Assembly (NCBI GenBank): GCA_000733355.1
Contig: JNVV01000007.1
Span: 1,094,771 to 1,158,770 of the forward strand
DNA length: 64,000 nt
Source: Falciphora oryzae
Lineage: Eukaryota; Ascomycota; Sordariomycetes; Magnaporthales; Magnaporthaceae
Direction: 5' to 3'
Below the pieces are notes generated by a model. The model was given only the letters and a program-made list of their open reading frames with translations, was not told where the DNA came from and did not search any database. Shown here piece by piece: positions 1 to 11,594 of this stretch (positions are counted from its first letter, which is position 1; the number at the start of each line of letters is the position of its first letter). A program made the position numbers and the translations under genes.

Positions 1-1572
1 CTTCGGCAGGACCAGGGATTGGGGGTTTCCGCCTGTCCCCCACTCGGCCAAGCGTCGCGCCATACCAGAGAGCCCTATGGCCGGCCCTGATCTATTCGGC
101 GAAGTGTGCGGGAAGTAGTATCGTGGTCCCCGAAGGGTTTTGTTATATGAGAGTGACACCATAGGCAGCTAGTCTGACAGGAGACACGAGATGGCAAGAA
201 GTCAAACGGAATGTGAGAAAATTCAAGATAGTTCTGTCGTCATCGACTTACATGGCAGCCACAGGTCAGCTGTCCGTGGGCGTGGATGTTTAGACATTCC
301 ATCTGGCACGCCCCTCAGCCAGCCACCCGGCACAATCCGGGTCTCGACATGGGCTGGGCCCGAGTCTCAAGCTTTCCGTTGTTATTCGAGAAGCCGCCCC
401 CGAGATGTGGCTCGCGGAGATGGGCGATGAACGATCTGGTGGCTCTTGAAAGTTACAGGGCCAAGGGGACGCCATTTGAAAGGACGAAAAGTGCTAAAAC
501 ATCAAACAGGCGCCCGACGTGCGCCATGGCGCATCTAATGGCGATGGCGACGGCTTTTCGAACAGGTCTCTCGGTCCCCTGATCCGCTCACATCTAGCCG
601 AGATGGGGAACATGTCGTGCAGCGGCCGCAGGGTCGCGCCGGCGACGCGCAGCGATTTCGCACGCGACAGGGGACCGGGCGGCCGGCATGGTGACCGGGA
701 AGCAGCAGGGTGGAAGCTTAGGCAGTGCCGACCTACCGTGCTACCCAGGTGGACGGAGCCCAGGGCTGAGCTTGTGGATTAATTGGCTTTGGGCTGGCAG
801 ATGACTTCGCGCGCGCGGTCCGTCCAGAGCACAGTCTTACGCACATACAGCTCCTACCGTCACAAAGGCCGTTCTCGGTGGCAGAAGACACGCAACCCAG
901 GGACAGGGTTGCCAGGGATGGAGCCAAACAGGCTGCATTTTGCCATGTGCTCCATGTTGGTCCCAACTCGTGTGGTTCCGAGCTCGGTTCCAGGCAACGT
1001 GGGGGAGTGTGAGGAGCTTTCCGTCCCCACAGCTGCAGCGTCCCCGCCACCTCTGGGCGAAAAGTGGGGCCCGGAAAGTTGAACCTGGGCGGCGCTTGGG
1101 GCTTGTTTGCCTGGCCTCTGTTTTTCGCTCCCGTTTGTGGTCCGCTTTCCACCCCTTTCTTTTTCCCCGACTCGACCTCAGCAGTTTTCATGGCTCCTCC
1201 CATGATCGCTGCATCTCTCTCTGCCATCCAATTCCATCCCCGACCATTCGCACCATCGATCCCTTTGGCGCGAGCCAGTCCTTAGGAGCTGGCTCACCCA
1301 GTTGCCAATTTTTTATAGTCTGCAGTCCGACGCGCCCGGCCATTCGCCTGCTGGAGCCGTTTTCCGGGCCTGAATAGCCTCGCGTCCGGACCGCTTGGAC
1401 GGCTTCCAGCCTGCCCGCTCGCACTTTGATACCGCCCCGATCGCATCAATCGCGCCGCAAGACTCGGTCGCACACGCCGTCCTGCCGCGCCAACCCATCG
1501 ACGCGCGTCTTTACCCAACCCGGGAACTCGTCGACGTCGCGCGCGAAACCCGAGTGACACCTCGCGCCCAAC
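1..1572. other. Region upstream of TUP1, no gene seen
   Basis: No reading frame here has a recognisable product or convincing exon structure; the open frames on both strands are short and low-complexity. The part from about 1100 to 1572 is pyrimidine-rich and then CG-rich, which fits a promoter and 5' leader for the TUP1 gene that follows on the plus strand. Confidence 0.5.
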
Positions 1573-3745
1573 ATGTCCATGTATCCCGCCCATCGGGGGA
1601 CCGGTGTCCCGCCGCAGGCCAATGGTCCCAGTCGGCTTAATGAGCTGCTGGACCAGGTCCGATCCGAGTTTGAGACTCAGGCGCGCCAGAGCGAAGGATA
1701 CGAGCATCAGAGTAAGCGACGCGCACTTCACCGTCGGGGCCCTGTCAAGTCAGGCGCCCAAATATCGCCAGCGCGTCGCTCAACGCATGTGCGCTAACGC
1801 TTGGAATCAAATCTAGTCCAAAGTCAAATCGCCGAGATGCACATGATTCGCGAGAAGGTTTACCAGATGGAACAAACACAGGTGGCGCTCAAGAACAAGT
1901 ATGTAGTCGCCGAATGTTTATTGACAGAGCATAACTGTCCTGGGCATGTCATATGTAGGGAGACGGGCTGACACAAACTCTCTAGGTACGAGGAAGAATT
2001 GGCGCACCTTCGCCGCCAGCTCGAGGCCCGCGGCGGCATGCCGCAAGGAGGCATGGGCGGCCCGTCTCAGCACGCGGGCCCTGCACAGCCTCCCAACCTC
2101 GGCGTGGGTAACAACGTTTTCGGTGCCATCATGGCTGGTCAGACTGGCCAGCCGCTGGCCCCGCCTCCTCCTCCACAGGAACAACAACAAGCTGCGCAAC
2201 ACCAGATGCCCCAGCCGCCTCCCGGCCTCGCTGGTCCTCCGCCTCCGCCGCCGCCGCCGTCGCAGCAGCAGCCGCCCTTCCAGCAACAGTACCCCCAGCC
2301 CCCGCCGGGTCCGGGAAACTTCCCCGCGCAGCCACCGCAGAGCACCGCTTCTCCGGGGCCTGGTAAGCGCGGCGGTATTGGCAGGCCCCCCGCTGGCGGC
2401 CCTGCGACTCCTCAGATCAACGCGCCCATGCCGTACCCTGGGCCGGGACAGTCGCCTCAGGTCCCTAACCACCCCACCCCAGACCACTCGCGGGTCATGC
2501 AGCACCCCCCGCCCGGACCGGCGCCGCAGGCGCCCAACTCGCTGGGTGATCTTGACGTCGAGCGTCTTCCCGCCCATTCTAAGAAGTCGCGGGATGACTG
2601 GTTTGTCATCTTCAACCCCAACGTCCCGCGCATTCTCGATGTGGACCTCCTCCACACCCTCCAGCATGAGAGCGTTGTGTGCTGTGTGCGGTTCAGCGCC
2701 GACGGAAAGTACGTCGCCACTGGCTGCAACCGCTCCGCTCAGATCTTTGATGTCGCGACGGGCGAGAAGATCTGCGTGCTCCAGGACGAGTCGGTCGAGA
2801 ACATCGGAGATCTTTACATCCGCAGCGTTTGCTTCAGTCCCGATGGCAAGTACTTGGCCACGGGCGCGGAGGATAAGCTTATCAGGGTAAGTTAAAGTCT
2901 GGAGTTTGAGTTGAACTTCGCACTTAGATGGACGCTAACCCGAGCGGAACACAGGTCTGGGATATTGCATCGAAGCAGATCCGAACCCAATTTTCGGGTC
3001 ACGAGCAGGATATCTACTCTCTGGACTTTGCTCGCGACGGTCGCACCATTGCCTCGGGCAGTGGAGACCGCACCGTCAGGCTTTGGGATATTGAGACTGG
3101 CGGTAGCGTGTTGACGCTGACGATCGAGGATGGCGTTACCACCGTTGCGATCTCGCCCGACACCAAGTATGTGGCGGCCGGATCGCTGGACAAGAGCGTC
3201 CGGGTTTGGGATCTCCACTCCGGCTTCCTCGTCGAGCGTCTCGAGGGCCCTGATGGACACAAGGATAGTGTCTACAGTGTCGCCTTCTCTCCCAACGGAA
3301 AGGACCTTGTCAGCGGCAGTCTGGACAAAACCATCAAGATGTGGGAGCTTGCCACCCCTCGCGGAATGCCGAACCAAGGCCCTAAGGGTGGCCGTTGTGT
3401 GAAGACTTTTGAAGGACACAGGGTAAGTCGCATCCTTGGCACATTATCTGCACGTTTTCAATACCGTTGCCTCCTAGGCTGCTAACGAGTAGTGATTCCC
3501 GTGTATAGGATTTCGTTCTGAGCGTCGCTTTGACGCCCGACGCCCAATGGGTCATGTCTGGCTCCAAGGACCGCGGTGTGCAGTTCTGGGACCCGCGGAC
3601 TGGCAACACCCAGCTGATGCTCCAGGGCCATAAGAACTCTGTCATCTCGGTGGCGCCTAGTCCTGCGGGGGGATACTTTGCCACGGGCTCGGGCGACATG
3701 CGGGCTCGCATCTGGTCGTACAACCGCCTGGGGCACGGCGCGTAG
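1573..3745 (+). CDS. TUP1: Tup1/RcoA/RCO-1 transcriptional corepressor
   Basis: General corepressor that works with Cyc8/Ssn6 and is recruited by DNA-binding repressors; nuclear. Five exons join into a 608-residue protein: 1573-1711, 1817-1898, 1986-2886, 2955-3422 and 3509-3745, all with GT-AG ends and matching phases. Residues about 10-85 form the helical tetramerisation domain ([15 protein letters not shown] followed by a heptad-rich stretch). A Pro/Gln-rich linker runs to about residue 285. Seven WD40 repeats then reach the C terminus, with typical blade ends such as KLIRVWDIAS and [10 protein letters not shown]. Length and architecture match fungal Tup1 proteins. The start is the first ATG of the N-terminal domain, in the context ACATGTCC. 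Exon boundaries are my inference from splice consensus and phase. Confidence 0.95.
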
Positions 3746-4972
3746 TGAATATGCCGCGTTCGGTGCGGTTTGTGGCAGCCAGTCTTGCCAAGGTGGGATT
3801 TGGATGGGGTGACTCGAGGGACAAGATCAAGAAGAGCAGGAAAAAAAAACCTATAAAAAAGAATGGCTCGGCGCACACAAGAAAGAAGGCTCGACGCTGG
3901 GCAAGTCATGTTATCTTTTTCTCCTTCAGCTTCCTTATTTCCTTGCCTGTGGAGCAAACACTGTCTCTTTACGATATCTGCTTGATGGAATTTCTGGCGT
4001 CTGGGAAGACTGTAAGGGTAGTCGGGCCAAGGCAGTTGAAGGTTGGAGATGTCTTTGTTTTGCCAGCCGAGGACTGCTGGCAAATGCTGTTTTTCCTGGA
4101 ATGCTTGCTCTCGTTTTCTTGATTTTCTTTTCTTTTATCTTTTTTTCTTTATTCGATTATTATTTTTCCTTGGACATTTCGTCTTTATCCCGATGTGTTC
4201 GTCGTTTTGAGTGATCGTGCTATGTCATCGAGGTTCTCATTTCTGACCGGCCTCGACACCCCCGCCTATGATCTCATTTCGGCCCGTTTCCTTTCGACCT
4301 GGGTGATTGTCTTTTTGGTGGCGCGCATGAGGGCCGTGTGAGTGGGCGAGGGCGAGCGTGCGAGTGTGTGAGTGACTTTCAGCCTCGGTCCTCGATCCTC
4401 CAGTCGCTCAGGCACCTGCCACACACTCGCCCACTCACACAATCACCTTGTGCGCGGCGTGGGCAGCATGATCTCGCGCCGAGAACGGCGGTGCCCTGCA
4501 TGCGGGTGTGGTTCTGGCAGAGTCTGGAAGGCTTGGGAGGCGGGCGCGCTGTATCCATGGATTGAGTGCATGCAGGCGGGTGCGCTGCCGAATCCAGAAG
4601 CCACAGGGCCCCACACTGACACCTCGACCGCCAGCCCTGGGCAGCGAATTGGCCTCGCTTCGCCTCCACCAGCCGGTCCATCGTCCGGAAAGCTAAAGCG
4701 GCGTCCAGCTAGGTTTTCACCTGCGCTAGCTGGTTCCCCTCACCACACACGTTTTACCTGCGGTAGCACCGAACGTATCAAAAGAAACCTTTTCCCGGAC
4801 GCCGTCGAGCCGAGTCAAGCCTGCCATCTAGGTTCGGGCGAAACAAAGACCTTTTGTGAGCCAGAGGGCCGTCATGTGCAATTAGCCCCCCGCGCATTGA
4901 CCCGGCGCCCTCCCCTCCTGCCGCCGCTGCTGCTCCTACAAAGAGGCCCTCGCGCCTCCGACCGCTGCGGCC
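3746..4972. other. Intergenic: TUP1 3' region and next promoter
   Basis: About 1.2 kb without a supported gene. It begins with an A-rich, then T-rich 3' untranslated region (for example the T-rich run near 4115-4175) and ends in CA- and CG-rich DNA before the next start codon. Nothing else is recognisable. Confidence 0.5.
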
Positions 4973-7105
4973 ATGGACGACGCCAGCTCGCTGATCTCGG
5001 ACCTGCTGGCCAAGCTCGCCGACCTCGACGACAAGGTCGCCTCGTACCGCAAGGACATGGCGGCCGAGTTCCGGCGGCACTCCGACGACCTCCTGCGCCA
5101 CGTCCCCGCCAAGGTCTCCGACGAGGTCAACCGTACCATTGCCGTCGCCTCCAGGTCGGGCCGTTATTCGAGCCTGTACCCTAGCGACGACAACGCCGGC
5201 GGTTGTTCTACCCCGACCGGCACCAGCGCCGCAGACGAGCCCCCCGCATCACCCACCATCGATCGCACGCGCTGGGACGGCCACAGCCCTTCGCCCCCGC
5301 CCGTTCTGCACCACACCTCGGGCACACCATCGAGTGCATCCCTCGCCGGCGTCGTCAGTAGCCGCGTCCTTGGCAGCAGTCCCAGGGACGGGCCGGCACG
5401 GGACCCCCACGCGCGCGAGAAGGAGTTCCACGGCCTGTTTACTCCCAGCTATCTGCCCCTGCTGGAGAGCAGTGATCGGATACCGCACTCGCCACCGCAG
5501 CCAGTACTTGCGCCTGTACCAGCAATAGCAACAGCACCGGCCTCCTCGCTGCCCGCCGTATCTGTGGATCCATCATTGCCCGAGGCTCTGCAAGCAGCGA
5601 AGGATTCATCAACACCAACCACTACTACTAGCAGCAGTACCAGCAGCCCCACCATGGCCAACAGCAGCGGGCTGACCCCCAGGATCCCGCCCGTCCGGAG
5701 CTTTACCGATCCGTCGGCGGACTGCGGGTCTGGTGGTGACGGCAGAAGCGCGCGACGCCGGAGCGCGCTGCGCAGGAGTTCCAGCTCGTCCAATCGCACC
5801 AGTCCTCGCCGGGTACGATTCGAGTTTGAGGGCGAGGAGGTCCTGCCCACGTCGCCTCCCGACGAGGAGGACTGGCAGGGCGAGGCGGCGGCTGCGGCTG
5901 GGTCGCTGCCGGTGGTGACGACTACGGAAGCCTCGCCCACACCGGCTCCCCGTGACTCATTAGGGCCCACCGCGTCAATCTTTGACGATGGAGACGAGGC
6001 TTCCCCGCCGCCCAAGAAAGTGTCCTCGTCGCAAGCGCTCCGTGCGCTCTCGAAATTGCCACTAGAAAATCCGGGCACGTGGACTGTTGTGAATCCCAGC
6101 TCGGACCCGGTCGCCCCATTATTCGGTGGCACGCGACCAGCTGCGCAGCCGCAGGCAGCCTCATTCCCCGCCACCAACACCACTACTACTAATATGACGA
6201 CCGCCACCCATGCCCGCCTGCGCTCGCCGCTGGATCTCGAGGATCTTGAAATCCAATCCGTGACGAATCCACAACTGGGCTCGCCGCTGCAGGACCTCGA
6301 GGCTTACCCCGACGACGCCAGCGACTCGGACGACGACTTTGTGTCGATGCCCATAAGACAAGGACGGAAGAAGTCTATCTCGCCCGAATCGCGCTCTCCG
6401 CTGCCGTCCACGCCCCCGTCAGGAGGTGCCGACGCGCAGTCGCAGAGCGCTCCCAGCGGCCCTGCGGTGGGTGGCACCAAGGCCATGCCCACGCCGGAAA
6501 CCCCAGGAAAGAACGGAGTCAACGGGAAGTCTGGCAAGACTGTAAAAAAACCTAAACCAGGCGACAGCATTGCCGTCGATGTCGCCTCCGATGTTGACGG
6601 CGAGGATTTCTTCGAGATGGAAGATGACGACTCGGGAAGCCGGACTAAGCGCGAGACCCGACATTATATAGAAGAGGAAGAGTCGGAACCAGAGGTCGAG
6701 GCTGTCGGTACGCAAGAAGCGGCGGCGCGGGCAGCAGCAGTTGAGGCACAGGTGCTGTCGCACTCATTGACGCCGAGCCGGCCGTTTGCTGGCAGCGGTG
6801 TCGCCGGGGACCCTCTCGGCAGCCCGACAACAGTGCCCGTCTCTGTAGGATCCTACAAGGGGAGGCCAATCTCTTTCGACATCATCAAGGACCCGATCGT
6901 GCACCAGAAGGCGGCCGAGCTGGGCAACCTCCCTACTTTCGTCGGCAGCGTTCACGACAGCGCAGATCCGGCCAGCAGCTTCCGCGGGGGCAACAGCTTT
7001 TCGGGCGGTGGCAGCAGCGCTTTTGCGGGCACGCCGAGGAGCCTCGTGGAGAGGCTGATGTTGGAGGAGATGGTCGACCAAGGCGGTGTGCCCACCCGGC
7101 GATGA
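4973..7105 (+). CDS. Ser/Pro-rich fungal protein of unknown function
   Basis: A single uninterrupted frame of 710 residues beginning at a good start (GGCCATGGAC). Residues 1-60 look helical and may be a short coiled coil (SLISDLLAKLADLDDKVASY). Most of the rest is predicted disordered and rich in Ser, Pro and Thr, with basic patches such as ARRRSALRRSSSSSNR and an acidic block near residues 540-580 (EDFFEMEDDDSG). The C-terminal 80 residues look more ordered: a GSYKGRPISFDIIKDP segment, then TPRSLVERLMLEEMVDQ. I recall similar C-terminal patterns in uncharacterised proteins of other filamentous fungi but cannot assign a role. No catalytic motif or membrane segment is visible. That the ordered N and C termini bracket a disordered middle suggests an adaptor or scaffold, which is only inference. 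Confidence 0.75.
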   Translation: MDDASSLISDLLAKLADLDDKVASYRKDMAAEFRRHSDDLLRHVPAKVSDEVNRTIAVASRSGRYSSLYPSDDNAGGCSTPTGTSAADEPPASPTIDRTRWDGHSPSPPPVLHHTSGTPSSASLAGVVSSRVLGSSPRDGPARDPHAREKEFHGLFTPSYLPLLESSDRIPHSPPQPVLAPVPAIATAPASSLPAVSVDPSLPEALQAAKDSSTPTTTTSSSTSSPTMANSSGLTPRIPPVRSFTDPSADCGSGGDGRSARRRSALRRSSSSSNRTSPRRVRFEFEGEEVLPTSPPDEEDWQGEAAAAAGSLPVVTTTEASPTPAPRDSLGPTASIFDDGDEASPPPKKVSSSQALRALSKLPLENPGTWTVVNPSSDPVAPLFGGTRPAAQPQAASFPATNTTTTNMTTATHARLRSPLDLEDLEIQSVTNPQLGSPLQDLEAYPDDASDSDDDFVSMPIRQGRKKSISPESRSPLPSTPPSGGADAQSQSAPSGPAVGGTKAMPTPETPGKNGVNGKSGKTVKKPKPGDSIAVDVASDVDGEDFFEMEDDDSGSRTKRETRHYIEEEESEPEVEAVGTQEAAARAAAVEAQVLSHSLTPSRPFAGSGVAGDPLGSPTTVPVSVGSYKGRPISFDIIKDPIVHQKAAELGNLPTFVGSVHDSADPASSFRGGNSFSGGGSSAFAGTPRSLVERLMLEEMVDQGGVPTRR

Positions 7106-9009
7106 GGGGTCTATCTAATCCTGCGTTATCTCTTTCTGCTTGGGCCTCGTGGCACTTCCCTTTTTTGTCCGCCGTCTCCTGGTCTCTTTGCGTTTTGCCC
7201 CATCCTGCGCGGCGTTCGTTGTCTTGTGAAGGTCATTTTTTTTTTTTTTTGCCACGTATTGCTACCTACGAAATTTACCTAACCAGGGCATACATATCTC
7301 TAGGTACCACCTTACGTAGTTTGACTGATGGTATAGTATAATGTCCCACGAGCAAACTACAAACATTAATATCACAATACAAAATGGAGCATTCAAGTTG
7401 GCGGAGTTTTTTGTGGCGTGTGGATTTGGCCCATATTCTCTATCCGGAAAGAAAGGCCCCTGTCAATGGATAGGTTCCTTTGGATTGCGTCAGCCCACAC
7501 ACACCTCATGTTATTACCAGATATGTGACAACTTACTGCTGCTGACGAGGATGGGGTGGGGCGGTGTTTCTTGCAGCCTGGAGATGAGGCTTTGCGGCTC
7601 CTAATGTGGGTGCAGGTCGCCTACTTGCAGCAGATTCTTGGCAACGGACAGGCCTGGGGACGGGAGGTGCCTGTTTTCGGTAGGTGATAGGTGCCCGTGA
7701 AAATGACCAGCAAATCGGCAGGCGATATTTGATCAATATCAATCTGGCACAGGCCGCGACGGGGCGTCTGTGTAAATACTGGGGACGAGGGGTGTTTGCA
7801 AGGAAAAAAAAAAACAACAGATCACCTTTGCAGCGACATCGGCTGCATCCCGAATCGATCGGACAATCGCTGCAACGTACAGCGGCAAGACGCACACGAC
7901 GGCAGACGCACTTTGATTTTGCCCGTTGCCTGCGGATTAGTCTAGGCATCCAGCTGGTGTTGACAAAAGGCCGCGCGGAAGAAACCCATTGTCAAAATGT
8001 ATCCCATTGCTAGTACGAATCCAACGTTGCCTCAAATGCATTTGAGCAGCAACCGGCAACCTAGACGGGCCACTGGGGCAGGTTCTGGGCCTCTCGAGAA
8101 GACGCCAGAGGGCTGGGCAGAAGTCTTGGGTTTGGGTCAAAAATAGCACGAATCGAGGCTCTGGCGGTGCGTGCGGGCGAGTGTAGTGTACCATGTGGCG
8201 CAGTGGGGGGAGTGGGCGAGACCGAGATCTCACTGGGCCTGTAGATCAGGCCGCGGTTTGCTGCTCTCTGACTGCCCTGCTGGGCCGCTGCGCGCACGTT
8301 TTCGGGTGCGGGTCCTGCTTTTGCGCAGCCCACTTTGCGGCGCGCGGCAAAGCGAGAAGCTGGGTGTGCTTTTGGGCTGCTGCGCTTGGATGACAGCCGC
8401 CCACGCCACCCCTGTGCCGCGGTGGAGACTGGGAGCCGGGGCCAGCAGCTAAAAGGGAAAAAAAGAAACCGCCGAGCAGCATGCACGAATAATACATCAA
8501 TAGAACACGATCCTCAGACCATCCCCCGCCCGTCTCCAATGATTCAAGTCAAGTTCACGACAAGAATACGCCGACTTCTACTGCTGATCTGAGGCTTTCG
8601 ACTCGATTTTCAAAGGACCAGAAATTCCTCCAAGTGTCGCCAGCCAAGCGGGATTGTTCTCGAGCCCCTCCAACGCCCAACATTTCCGCCACCTGACGCA
8701 CCGCCACCCACCACCACCGGGCCTCGCCGACAACCAAGTGCGCCCAACACTCGCACTTTATTTCCGCACTCGACTCTTGACGGAAACCCGCAGAGCCTGC
8801 GTCGACAGCCAACAGCCGCAATCACGACGACGGCGTCCCAGGGCTCTCGGTCTCCGGATCTGAGAGATCTTTTGTCCCGCACCGTCACCGCCGGCCGCGT
8901 CCTGTTCGACCACCCCTCGCGCGCCGACAGGCCGAAGCAGCCTCCGCCGGTCCCTCACTACCGTGTCTATCCGACGGTCGCGGGCGTCAGGGAATTCAGA
9001 GCCGAAAAG
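7106..9009. other. Intergenic: promoter and leader of PHO85 homologue
   Basis: About 1.9 kb with no supported gene. It holds short homopolymer runs (T near 7237-7250, A near 7804-7813) and a TAGGTA-type cluster near 7261-7316. The last 500 bases are CA/CT-rich and probably contain the transcription start and 5' leader of the kinase gene. The frame in phase with the kinase is open back to about 8872 but has no ATG there. Confidence 0.5.
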
Positions 9010-10160
9010 ATGGACGGCAAAAGGCATCTCAACTCGTTCCAGCAGCTGGAGAAGCTGGGTGAGGGCACATATGCTACCGTAAGATCCAATTCTCCCAGGC
9101 TCCGGGACAGAAGCTGGGCGGGGAACCCAGCCACGTTTGGGTTTCGCTAACCGTTTTTCTCTTTGTCGCACAGGTCTTCAAGGGCCGCAACAGGCACACG
9201 GGAGAGCTGGTCGCGCTCAAGGAGATCCACCTCGACTCGGAGGAGGGCACCCCCTCGACCGCGATCCGCGAGATTTCGCTGATGAAGGAGCTCAAGCACG
9301 AGAACATTGTCGCGCTGCACGATGTTATCCACACCGAGAACAAGCTGATGCTCGTGTTTGAGCACATGGACGGCGATCTCAAGAAGTACATGGACACCAA
9401 GGGTGACAGGGGCGCCCTGCAGCCCATGGTGATCAAGTCCTTCATGTATCAGCTCCTCAAGGGCATTGACTTCTGCCACCAGAACAGGGTTCTGCACCGC
9501 GACCTCAAGCCCCAGAACCTGCTCATCAACAACAAGGGCTCGCTCAAGCTCGGCGACTTTGGCCTGGCCCGCGCCTTTGGCATCCCCGTTAATACCTTCT
9601 CAAACGAGGTCGTCACGCTCTGGTACCGCGCCCCCGACGTGCTGCTGGGCAGCAGGACCTACAACACCAGCATCGACATCTGGTCCGCCGGCTGCATCAT
9701 GGCCGAGATGTACACGGGCCGCCCGCTGTTCCCCGGCACCACCAACGAGGACCAGATCGTGCGCATCTTCCGCATCATGGGCACCCCTTCGGAGCGCACC
9801 TGGCCGGGCTTCTCGCAGTTCCCCGAGTACAAGAAGACGTTCCACACGTACGCGACCCAGGACCTGCGCCAGATCCTGCCGCAGATCGACGCCGCGGGCA
9901 TCGACCTGCTCGGCCGCATGCTGCAGCTGAGGCCCGAGATGCGCATCAGCGCTCACGACGCGCTCAAGCACCCCTGGTTCAACGACCTCATCATGCAGCA
10001 CCACCAGCAGCAACAGCAGCAGCAACAGCAACAGCAGCAGCAGCAACAAATGCAGCAGGCTGCCCAGGCGCAGGCTCAGCAGGGCCGCGCTGCCGCCCCT
10101 GCTGGCGGCCAGTACCCGCAAGCCGTGCCTTCACAGGCCCAGCCTTACGACAACTACTAG
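9010..10160 (+). CDS. PHO85: Pho85-type cyclin-dependent kinase
   Basis: Ser/Thr kinase of the Pho85/PhoA group, which with Pho80-like cyclins controls phosphate response, carbon metabolism and morphogenesis. Two exons, 9010-9078 and 9174-10160, give 351 residues. Visible motifs are the glycine loop GEGTYATV, catalytic K39, the cyclin-binding helix PSTAIRE at residues 50-56, HRDLKPQN with catalytic D133, DFG at D151, and an activation segment with [12 protein letters not shown]. The start [20 protein letters not shown] matches the family start, so I chose the first ATG rather than a non-ATG extension. The C terminus carries a long glutamine tract (about residues 280-297, mixed CAG/CAA codons) and an Ala/Gln-rich tail absent from the kinase fold. 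Family assignment is strong. The function in this species follows from the family. Confidence 0.95.
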
Positions 10161-11594
10161 TTACATTTTCCACTGGCGCGGCGGTGAGCACTTGGAACAT
10201 CGGGGTGGCAGACGCACAGCTAGTGGATGCTTTTTTGATCTGTATCCGCGATGATACGGTCGTTGTCCTCGTTCCACGATCTTGTTGGTTTTCCTCGTCA
10301 CTTCGACATCAGTTTCCTTCGTCACTCCATCGGATTTCCATAGTCTGGATGTCCAGGTTGAGGAACCTTAAAAACATCCACCGGCCAGAAGTTTCCAAAG
10401 GCCAAATGAACGAACGCAAGCCTGTTTTTACGCTTCTGTTTATATCTTGGTCTTGTTATGTCGGGTTTCTGGATTTGGTGTTGGTTTGCATTATGGTTTA
10501 CTATGGGCAGCGATTCTGTACCTGTTTAGTCATTTTTCTTCCGAGGGGAGGCTCTCTCCTCTTTCACGAATACCTAATAGACAGGTTATGCGAACTGTTG
10601 TCGGGTCTAAAGATTGTTAATATCGTGGCATGTTTTTTCTAGTCTTTTGGACCAGTCGTCCTGGAGGTAACCAGCTAAAGAAGTCCAAAAATAACGAATG
10701 AAATACGTACAACACCAGGCATTCGCTTGTGGTCACCCACCAAACTACTACTCTAGCCCTCAATCTCTTAGTACTTGGGAGAAGTTGAGAGCCAGTGGGA
10801 TCCAGAGCGCCCAGAAACGGACACTTTGGGGGGAGCCCAGCATCGTGTGACAACAAGATAAGATAAGGGGTGATCACTCCCTTCGATTTCTTGGCGTTTT
10901 CCCAGGAACGGAAACTCTGTTTCCAGACATTTCTGGCCGCACGCCGGTCTACAGCCACCAATGGACCGCCGCCAACATGTTCCTCCACGAACCCATACGC
11001 GGATTAAGCGACCAGAACCGGAGCGCCCTGTTGCACGGACCAAAGGTGTCCCGCAGGCACTGGACCCGCAAATGGTTGGTAGACAACGAGGGCACTTTTT
11101 TTTTTTTTTTTTTTTACTCGTAGATGGGTGTGTCACGGCACGCAGGGCCTCGTGACTTTGGCGGGCATGGACCCACCTCGCGGAGTATATTCTCTCCTGG
11201 CGGATCCGTCCCTCCGGGCCCGCGATTGAGAGAAAGAACAATGTTCTGCTCCACATTTGACTTCCCAGAGTGCTTTGACAAGGTGTCAACCACGGAGCAT
11301 ACAAGTGAGGCGACCCCAACAATATGGACTTGATGACGATCTGCTTAGGTGGTCCATCACAGCATCCATAATGCACATTTACCACCAGTCAATACACGTG
11401 GGGAAGCGCATATCAACATGAAGTGTCACGGGCAGTAGGGCCCCACAGGCACTAGGCCATCAATCCGACCACCGTATTGACCGTCACATGAAGTGCCTCG
11501 TTCCGCAGCCAGGGGCCGGGCGCCACCCGACCTCAGGCGCTACCTAGATAGTCGGTTAGTTCTGCCACTAGTTACCTAAATAATATAACTAAAG
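10161..11594. other. Intergenic between convergent 3' ends
   Basis: About 1.4 kb between the 3' ends of the PHO85 homologue (plus) and the protease gene (minus). A 19-base T run lies at 11097-11115. Short palindromic CTACCTAG and TAGTTACCTA motifs lie near 11540-11580. No coding region is supported. Confidence 0.5.

Noticed and set aside
8872..9009. N-terminal extension of the Pho85-type kinase
   Set aside because: The frame is open but has no ATG; the family start is the ATG at 9010.
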